Shown: one piece after another, positions 7,005-12,223 of the stretch
Position numbering within the stretch: the first letter of the stretch is position 1
How the letters are laid out: every line of letters begins with the position of its first letter
Source of the DNA: Acetobacteraceae bacterium
Lineage (GTDB): Bacteria > Pseudomonadota > Alphaproteobacteria > Acetobacterales > Acetobacteraceae
Assembly: GCA_947446625.1 (NCBI GenBank)
Contig: CANFIE010000056.1
Span: 1-13,832 of the forward strand
Length of the DNA stretch: 13,832 nt
Direction of reading: 5' to 3'
Made by a program: the position numbers and the translations under genes
The notes under the pieces: model-generated
What the model was told of the DNA's origin: nothing
Databases searched by the model: none
What the model saw: the letters and a program-made list of their open reading frames with translations, nothing else

Positions 7005-7865
7005 ATGAATCTGGGCCGTTTGGGCGTTTGGTATTCCACCGACAAGCTGGACGCCGCCGGGCTGCGCGCCCTGCTGCAGACGGTGGAGGGGCTGGGCTAT
7101 GGCAGCTTCTGGTACCCGGAATCGCGGGGCTATGAGAGCCTGTCGCTGGCCGGCTTTCTGTTGGGCAATTCGCAGAAGCTGGTGGTGGGCAGCAGCATCG
7201 CCAACATCTATGCGCGAGATGCCTTCACCGCCCGGCGCGGCATGCTTTCGTTGAATGCGCTGTACGGCAATCGCTTCGTGCTGGGCATGGGCGTTAGCCA
7301 CAAGCCGATGGTGGAAGGCCTGCGTGGCCACAGCTACGAGAAGCCGATACCCGCCATGCGCGGCTACCTGGACGGCATGCAGAAGGGTGAGGCCGGAAGC
7401 GAGGATTGGCCGGTGGTGCTGGCCGCGCTGGGGCCGCTGATGCTGAAGCTGGCCGCCGCCCGCACCAAGGGCGCGGTGCCCTACAACGTAACCCCGGCGC
7501 ATACCGCCGAGGCCGCCGCGGCGCTTGGCCCCAACAAGTGGCTGGCGGTGGAGCAGAAGGTTTGCCTGGAGCCGGATTTGGCCAAGGCGCGCGACCTGGG
7601 GCGGAAAGAGCTTTCGCGCTACATGCCCATGCCCAACTACCGCAACAACTGGCTGCGCCAGGGCTTTACCGAAGCCGAGTTGGAAAATGGCGGCAATGAC
7701 CGCTTCATCGACGCCATGGTGCTGAATGGCGGGGTGGAGAACATCAAGCGCGGGCTGCGGGCGCATTTCACCGCGGGCGCCACCCATGTGGCCATTCAGC
7801 CGGTGCATGCCGAGGGTGACACCGCGCTGCGCGATGCCACCCTGAAGGCACTGGCCGATACTTGA
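7005..7865 (+). CDS. LLM class F420-dependent oxidoreductase, TIGR03620-like
   Basis: A luciferase-like monooxygenase superfamily TIM-barrel protein of 286 residues. It matches, from memory, the TIGR03620 subfamily, which is found in F420-making bacteria and is thought to use F420 rather than FMN. Features seen are LGRLGVW at the N-terminus, ELGYG/FWYPE-like strand 2 (GLGYGSFWYPES, 29-40), ANIYARD (67-72), FVLGMGVSHKPMVE (91-104), LAALGPLMLKLAA (139-151), YNVTPAHT (160-167) and MPNYRNNW (209-216). The ATG at 7005 has GAGGGA six bases upstream. It follows the Bug receptor by 14 bases, so it is the third gene of the 4909-7865 operon. Its stop is only three bases from that of the convergent LLM gene. 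The substrate is unknown; cofactor preference is inferred from subfamily and from the F420 genes nearby. Confidence 0.88.
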   Translation: MNLGRLGVWYSTDKLDAAGLRALLQTVEGLGYGSFWYPESRGYESLSLAGFLLGNSQKLVVGSSIANIYARDAFTARRGMLSLNALYGNRFVLGMGVSHKPMVEGLRGHSYEKPIPAMRGYLDGMQKGEAGSEDWPVVLAALGPLMLKLAAARTKGAVPYNVTPAHTAEAAAALGPNKWLAVEQKVCLEPDLAKARDLGRKELSRYMPMPNYRNNWLRQGFTEAELENGGNDRFIDAMVLNGGVENIKRGLRAHFTAGATHVAIQPVHAEGDTALRDATLKALADT

Positions 7866-7868
7866 GGC

Positions 7869-8762
7869 TCAGACCACCTCGCTGATCGCGGCCTTCCAGC
7901 GCTTCAGCAGGCTTTCATGCGTGGCGCGGTCGGTGGCCGCGATGCGCTTGTGGCAGGCATTGCTGAAGGTGTTGTGCAGCACAATGTGGGAAACGCCGGC
8001 CTTCTTCCAGGCCAGCGCTTCCTGCTGCCACTCGCGTTCGCCGCCTTCCGCGCACGACATCCATACCTCCAGGCCAATGCTGGCCGGGTCGCGCCCGGCG
8101 GCTTCGGTCAGCCGCTTCAACGTATCGAATTCCGCGATAACCCCGGGGCCGATGGGCTGGGCCAGCTGAATCCAGCCGTCGCCCAGCCGGGCGGTGCGTT
8201 CCAGCGTTTCCCGCACATGGCCGCCGAACCACACCGGCACCTTGCCGCCGGGCGGGCGCGGGTTGATGCCGACATTCGGCAGGTTGTGCCACTGGCCCTG
8301 GTATTCCACGAAATCCGCGGCCCAGAGCTTCTGCATCACCTCCACCTGTTCCACGCTGCGCTTGCCGCGGTTGCGGAAGTTTTCGCCCAGGCCGATGAAC
8401 TCGGGTTCGTTCCAGCCCACGCCCACGCCCAGGCGGAAGCGGCCTTCGCACAGCACCGCCAGGCAGGCGGCCTGCTTGGCCACCAGCACGGTCTGCCGCT
8501 GCGGCAGGATCAGCACCTGGGTGGAAAAGCTCATCTTCGGCGCCAGCGCCGCCATGAAGGGGAACAGCACGAAGGGTTCGTGGTACAGGTTGCTGGCCTT
8601 GGGCCGGCCCTCGGGGCCCAGCGTCTTCGGGTTGGCGCCCAGCACGTGGTCGGGCAGCATCAGGTCGTCAAACCCCAGGCTGACCGCCAGCGCGGTGATC
8701 TCGCGAACCGTCGCCGGGTCGCCCCCGATATCGCCAAAGGGCGGTGCGTATCCCAGATGCAT
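7869..8762 (-). CDS. LLM class F420-dependent oxidoreductase, TIGR03619-like
   Basis: A second luciferase-like monooxygenase family protein, 297 residues, resembling the TIGR03619 subfamily of putative F420-dependent oxidoreductases. Visible landmarks are the N-terminal strand HLGYAPP, LMLPDHV (34-40) after the second strand, TQVLILPQRQTVLVAKQ (81-97), the hallmark RFRLGVGVGWNEPEF (108-122), PVWFGG (176-181) and RLGDGWIQ (192-199). The start is the ATG at 8762, with GGAGGAAG a few bases upstream. A GTG five codons earlier lies inside that ribosome site and is rejected. The gene is divergent from fgd across a 77-base gap that contains a shared promoter region, which suggests co-regulation with F420 biosynthesis. 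The substrate cannot be inferred. Confidence 0.88.
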   Translation of the reverse strand: MHLGYAPPFGDIGGDPATVREITALAVSLGFDDLMLPDHVLGANPKTLGPEGRPKASNLYHEPFVLFPFMAALAPKMSFSTQVLILPQRQTVLVAKQAACLAVLCEGRFRLGVGVGWNEPEFIGLGENFRNRGKRSVEQVEVMQKLWAADFVEYQGQWHNLPNVGINPRPPGGKVPVWFGGHVRETLERTARLGDGWIQLAQPIGPGVIAEFDTLKRLTEAAGRDPASIGLEVWMSCAEGGEREWQQEALAWKKAGVSHIVLHNTFSNACHKRIAATDRATHESLLKRWKAAISEVV

Positions 8763-8839
8763 TGGATCTTCCTCCACCGGCTTGGTGCCGGCCTTGCCGC
8801 AGTCTATAGAAACCTGGCTGCTGAAGGGGAGAGGGCATC
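8763..8839 (+). promoter_or_regulatory. Promoter of the fgd-cofEDC operon and divergent LLM gene
   Basis: On the + strand TTGGTG (8782-8787), a 17-base spacer and TATAGA (8805-8810) form a good sigma70-type promoter. The expected start is near 8817, and the ribosome site AAGGGGAG (8824-8831) is well placed for the ATG at 8840. The -10 lies in the palindrome TCTATAGA (8803-8810), so the same bases also read TATAGA on the - strand, toward the LLM gene, although without a clear -35. An inverted repeat CCGGC-TTGGT-GCCGG (8777-8791) covers the -35 and could be an operator. Confidence 0.55.
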
Positions 8840-9844
8840 ATGCTGAAGCTGGGCTACAAGGCATCCGCCGAGCAATTCGCGCCGTCCAAACTGTTGGACT
8901 TTGGCATCATGGCGGAGGCGAACGGCTTCGACAGCTGCTTCATCAGCGACCATTTCCAGCCCTGGAAGCACACGGATGGCCACGCGCCCTATTCGCTGGC
9001 CTGGTTGGGCGCGCTGGGGGCGCGGACCGAGCGTTTGGTGATGGGCACTTCCGTGCTGACGCCAACCTTCCGCTACCACCCCTCCATCGTGGCCCAGGCC
9101 TTCGGCACGCTGGGCGCCATGTTCCCCGGCCGCGTCATCCTCGGCATCGGCACTGGTGAGGGGCTGAACGAAGTGCCCTCCACCGGCCAGCCCTGGCCCG
9201 AGTTCAAGGAGCGCTTCGCCCGCATGCGCGAGGCGGTGCAGCTGATGCGCAAGCTGTGGACCGAGGACCGCGTGAGCTTCGAGGGCCAGTACTACAAGAC
9301 CGAACACGCCACGATCTACGACAAGCCCGACCAGCCGGTGCCGATCTGGGTGGCCGCTGCCGGTGCCATGGTGGCCAAGTATGCCGGCCGTGGCGGCGAC
9401 GGCTTCATCTGCACCAGCGGCAAGAAGCGCGAGTTGTACGAGGAAACCCTGATCCCCAACGTGAAGGCGGGGCTTGAGGCCGCCGGCGCGCCGAAGCCGC
9501 ATTACGAGAACATGATCGAGGTGAAGGTCAGCTTCGATACCGACCGCGACCGCGCCTTGCAGGATACCCGCCACTGGGCCGCCCTGGCGCTGACGCCGGA
9601 GGAGAAGATGACGGTGGAGGACCCGGTGGCGATGGAAAAGCTGGCCGACCAGCTGCCGCTGGAACGCACCGCCAGCCGCTGGATTGTCTCCAACGACCCC
9701 GAGGAGATGGTGGAGAAGATCGGCTACTATGTCGGCCTGGGCTTCAACCACTTGGTGTTCCACGCCCCGGGGCCGGATCAGGCGCGCTTTCTGACGCTGT
9801 ATGGCGAGCAGGTGCTGCCGCGGCTGCGCCGGCGCTTCGGTTGA
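8840..9844 (+). CDS. fgd: F420-dependent glucose-6-phosphate dehydrogenase
   Basis: It oxidises glucose-6-phosphate to 6-phosphogluconolactone and reduces F420 to F420H2, supplying the reduced cofactor in the cytoplasm. The protein has 334 residues (336 in M. tuberculosis FGD1) and resembles FGD1 closely along its whole length, starting with KLGYKASAEQFAP. All substrate residues known from the FGD1 structure appear to be kept: D37 and H38 in SDHFQPW, W42, E107 in GTGEGLNE, K195 in CTSGKK, K256 in LTPEEK and R280 in SRWIV. The first four are the active-site residues; the last three bind the sugar phosphate. The kept lysines and arginine argue against the related hydroxymycolate or other sugar-less dehydrogenases, although another sugar phosphate is possible. 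It is the first gene of the operon, and its TGA overlaps the cofE start. Confidence 0.92.
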   Translation: MLKLGYKASAEQFAPSKLLDFGIMAEANGFDSCFISDHFQPWKHTDGHAPYSLAWLGALGARTERLVMGTSVLTPTFRYHPSIVAQAFGTLGAMFPGRVILGIGTGEGLNEVPSTGQPWPEFKERFARMREAVQLMRKLWTEDRVSFEGQYYKTEHATIYDKPDQPVPIWVAAAGAMVAKYAGRGGDGFICTSGKKRELYEETLIPNVKAGLEAAGAPKPHYENMIEVKVSFDTDRDRALQDTRHWAALALTPEEKMTVEDPVAMEKLADQLPLERTASRWIVSNDPEEMVEKIGYYVGLGFNHLVFHAPGPDQARFLTLYGEQVLPRLRRRFG

Positions 9845-10572
9845 AGCGGCTCGAACTCATCGCGTTGCCGGACCTGCCGATGGTGCAGGCCGGCGACGAC
9901 CTGGCCGCGCTGCTGCTGGGCGCGGGCGTGCCGCTGCGCGCCGATGACGTGATGGTGGTGGCGCAGAAAATCGTCAGCAAGGCCGAGGGCCGCGAGGTGC
10001 GGCTGGCCGATGTGACGCCGGGCGCCCGCGCGCTGGAACTGGCCGCCGAGACGGGCAAGGACGCCCGCGTGGTGGAGCTGATTCTGGCGGAAAGCACCCG
10101 CGTGGTGCGGGCGCGGCCCAACCTCATCATCGTGCAGCACCGGCTGGGCCACACCATGGCCAATGCGGGCATCGACCAGTCCAACATTGCCGCCGAGGGC
10201 GAGGAACGCGCCCTGCTGCTGCCGGTGGACCCCGATGCCAGCGCTGCCGCTCTGAGCGCCAGGCTGGGCTGCCCGGTGGTGATCAGCGACAGTTTTGGGA
10301 GAGCCTGGCGACGCGGCACCGTGGGCGTGGCCATTGGCTGCGCCGGGCTGCCCGCGCTGGTGGATTTGCGCGGCCTGCCGGATTTGTTCGGCCGTGAATT
10401 GCACGTGACGCTGACCGGCTTTGCCGACGAGATTGCCGCCGCCGCCGGGCTGCTGATGGGCCAGGCCGCCGAGGGCCAACCCGCCGTGGTAATGCGCGGG
10501 TTGCGCTGGAATGCGCCGGTCTGCCCAGCCACGGAACTGGTGCGCCCCGCGCAGGAAGATCTGTTCCGGTGA
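9841..10572 (+). CDS. cofE: Coenzyme F420-0:L-glutamate ligase (single-domain CofE)
   Basis: It adds the first and further L-glutamates to F420-0 with GTP, building the gamma-glutamyl tail. The protein has 243 residues and corresponds to the ligase domain alone. Seen are the N-terminal strand LELIALPDLP, VVAQKIVSKAEGR (39-51), HRLGHTMANAGIDQSN (100-115) with D112, and VVISDSFGRAWRRGTVGVAIG (146-166) with D150. The two aspartates fit the metal/GTP-binding positions of archaeal CofE. The C-terminal FMN-binding nitroreductase-like domain of actinobacterial FbiB, which reduces dehydro-F420-0, is absent. The start is TTG at 9841, which overlaps the fgd stop (TTGA). It is preferred because the conserved N-terminal strand begins three codons later and no ATG is available. 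No ribosome site is evident, so coupling to fgd is expected. Confidence 0.93.
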   Translation: MKRLELIALPDLPMVQAGDDLAALLLGAGVPLRADDVMVVAQKIVSKAEGREVRLADVTPGARALELAAETGKDARVVELILAESTRVVRARPNLIIVQHRLGHTMANAGIDQSNIAAEGEERALLLPVDPDASAAALSARLGCPVVISDSFGRAWRRGTVGVAIGCAGLPALVDLRGLPDLFGRELHVTLTGFADEIAAAAGLLMGQAAEGQPAVVMRGLRWNAPVCPATELVRPAQEDLFR

Positions 10573-11483
10573 GCCGCGTTGTGGCGCTTTCGGGCGGGAT
10601 TGGCGGCGCCAAGCTGGCGCTGGGGCTGGCGCAGATTCTGCCCGCCGAGGATTTGCTGGTGGTGGCCAATACCGGCGATGATTTCGAGCATCTTGGCCTC
10701 AGCATTTCGCCGGATATCGACACGCTGACCTACACCCTCGCCGGGCTGGACAATCAGCAACTCGGCTGGGGCCGGCGCGACGAGACCTGGTCCTTCATGC
10801 AAACGCTGGAGGCGCTGGGCGGCGAGACCTGGTTTCGCCTGGGTGACCGCGACCTGGCGCTGCATGTGGAACGCACCCAGCGCCTGCGTGCCGGCGAGAC
10901 GCTGACGGCGGTGACGGCGCGCATCACCGCCCAACTCGGCGTGGCGCCCTGCATTCTGCCGATGAGCGATGATGCGGTGCGCACGCGCATTCGCACCGAT
11001 GCCGGTTGGCTGGATTTCCAGCACTGGTTTGTGCGTGAGCAATGCCGCCCGGTGGTGCGCGAGATTGCCTTTGCCGGCGTGGAACAGGCGCGGCCCAACC
11101 CGGCGCTGCTGGCGGCGTTGCGCGACCGGCCGCGCGCGGTGGTGATCTGCCCGTCCAATCCCTTCATCAGCGTTGAGCCGATTCTGGCGCTGCCTGGCGT
11201 GCGGGAAGCGATTGCCGCCAGTGGCGCGCCAGTGGTGGCGGTGTCGCCGATCATTGCCGGGCAGGCGGTGAAGGGGCCGACGGCCAGCATGTTCACGCAG
11301 CAGGGCGTGGCGCCCAGCGCCGCCGCCGTGGCGCAGCGTTATGGCGCGCTGCTGACGCATTTCGTGATGGAAGCCGGCGACGACGCCACGGGCATCGATG
11401 CGCGTGTGGTGCGGGCGCAGACCATGATGCGAACGCTGGCGGACAAGGTGGCACTGGCGCAAGCCGTGCTGGCTGCGCTGTGA
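10569..11483 (+). CDS. cofD: 2-phospho-L-lactate transferase family protein CofD (FbiA)
   Basis: It transfers the phospho-C3-acid moiety from the GDP- or GTP-linked precursor made by CofC onto FO, giving F420-0 or a variant of it (304 residues). Family motifs are all present: SGGIGGAKLA (8-17), ANTGDDFEHLGLSISPDIDTL (33-53), FRLGDRDLALHVERT (89-103), MSDD (132-135) and CPSNPFISVEPIL (194-206). The residues cannot tell whether the donor carries phospholactate, phosphoenolpyruvate or phosphoglycerate. The start is GTG at 10569, overlapping the cofE stop as GTGA; the next conserved motif begins seven residues later, so no later start is possible. It in turn overlaps cofC by four bases. Confidence 0.95.
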   Translation: MSRVVALSGGIGGAKLALGLAQILPAEDLLVVANTGDDFEHLGLSISPDIDTLTYTLAGLDNQQLGWGRRDETWSFMQTLEALGGETWFRLGDRDLALHVERTQRLRAGETLTAVTARITAQLGVAPCILPMSDDAVRTRIRTDAGWLDFQHWFVREQCRPVVREIAFAGVEQARPNPALLAALRDRPRAVVICPSNPFISVEPILALPGVREAIAASGAPVVAVSPIIAGQAVKGPTASMFTQQGVAPSAAAVAQRYGALLTHFVMEAGDDATGIDARVVRAQTMMRTLADKVALAQAVLAAL

Positions 11484-12121
11484 GCATCTGGGCAGTAATT
11501 CCCGTAAAGGAATTGCAGGGCGCCAAGCAGCGCCTGGCCCCGGCGCTGCCGCCGGATGCGCGGCATGAACTGGCCCAGGTGATGCTGGCCGAGGTGCTGG
11601 AAGCCCTGGCTGCAACGCGCGGCCTGGGCGGCGTGCTGCTGGTAACGCTGGACCCCTTCGCCACCGAATTCGCCGCCCGCCACGGCTTTCGCGTGACCAC
11701 CGAAGGGGCGCGAGATGGCCATACCGGCGCGGTGAATGCCGGCCGCGCCCTGCTGGCCGCCGAGACTGGCGTGCTGACCATGCCGGGCGATATTCCCGCG
11801 GTAACGGCGGCGGAGATTGAGGCGCTGCTGGCGGCGCACAAGCCCGGCCCCAGCTTCACCATCGGCCCGGCGCATGACGAGCAGGGCAGCAACGCCGTGC
11901 TGCTGTCTCCGCCCGGCGCGGTGCCGCTGCGCTTTGGTGACAACAGCTACTTCCCGCATCTGGCCGCCGCCCGCGCCCTGGGTATTGAGCCGACCATCGT
12001 GCCGCAGCCAGGCATTGCCATGGATATCGACAACCCGGTGGATTTGGTGCTGTTCATGCAGCGGCCGGAAGCGCGCCGCACCCGCACCTATGCGTGGTTG
12101 AAAGAACGCGGCTTAGGCTAG
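11480..12121 (+). CDS. cofC: Guanylyltransferase CofC (FbiD) of F420 biosynthesis
   Basis: It activates a phosphorylated C3 acid with GTP to give the donor used by CofD (213 residues, nucleotide-transferase fold). The bacterial enzymes studied use phosphoenolpyruvate (mycobacteria) or 3-phosphoglycerate (Mycetohabitans); archaeal ones use 2-phospholactate. Motifs seen are IPVKELQGAKQRLAP (7-21), MPGDIPAV (101-108), GSNAVLLSPP (136-145), LRFGDNSYFPH (150-160) and MDIDNPVDL (181-189). Which acid this protein prefers is not clear from the sequence. The start is GTG at 11480, overlapping the cofD stop (GTGA). The TAG stop (12119-12121) lies inside the first arm of a palindromic repeat. This is the last gene of the fgd-cofEDC operon. 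Confidence 0.93.
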   Translation: MSIWAVIPVKELQGAKQRLAPALPPDARHELAQVMLAEVLEALAATRGLGGVLLVTLDPFATEFAARHGFRVTTEGARDGHTGAVNAGRALLAAETGVLTMPGDIPAVTAAEIEALLAAHKPGPSFTIGPAHDEQGSNAVLLSPPGAVPLRFGDNSYFPHLAAARALGIEPTIVPQPGIAMDIDNPVDLVLFMQRPEARRTRTYAWLKERGLG

Positions 12122-12223
12122 AGCAATATCCGTTCTGATGGAATCATCAGAACGGATTTCTTGCTCTAGTATCAAATAGTTATAGAGCACGAAATGCGCC
12201 CGTCAGGGCGCATAGTGCTCTAG
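12118..12223. repeat. Pair of palindromic hairpin elements (BIME/REP-like) between cofC and fbiC
   Basis: Two hairpins lie in tandem, separated by an AT-rich spacer (12170-12182). Hairpin 1 has outer arms CTAGAGCAA (12118-12126) and TTGCTCTAG (12161-12169), an internal loop of one base against three, a perfect 13-bp core (12128-12140 with 12145-12157) and a GAAT loop. Hairpin 2 has outer arms TAGAGCAC (12183-12190) and GTGCTCTA (12215-12222), an internal loop of three against one, a perfect 8-bp core ATGCGCCC/GGGCGCAT and a GTCA loop. Hairpin 2 repeats the frame of hairpin 1 in the opposite orientation with a different core. Similar GAGCA...TGCTC intergenic palindromes are, from memory, widespread in alphaproteobacterial genomes. 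The cofC and fbiC stop codons both lie inside the element, which may also act as a bidirectional terminator. Confidence 0.8.

Noticed and set aside
9744..11615. A 623-codon open frame on the - strand opposite cofE and cofD
   Set aside because: It covers two confidently identified, overlapping genes and its translation has no family features; it is an antisense shadow.
12118..12223. CRISPR repeats or a transposon end
   Set aside because: Only two palindromic units with different cores, no regular spacers, no transposase gene and no target duplication seen.
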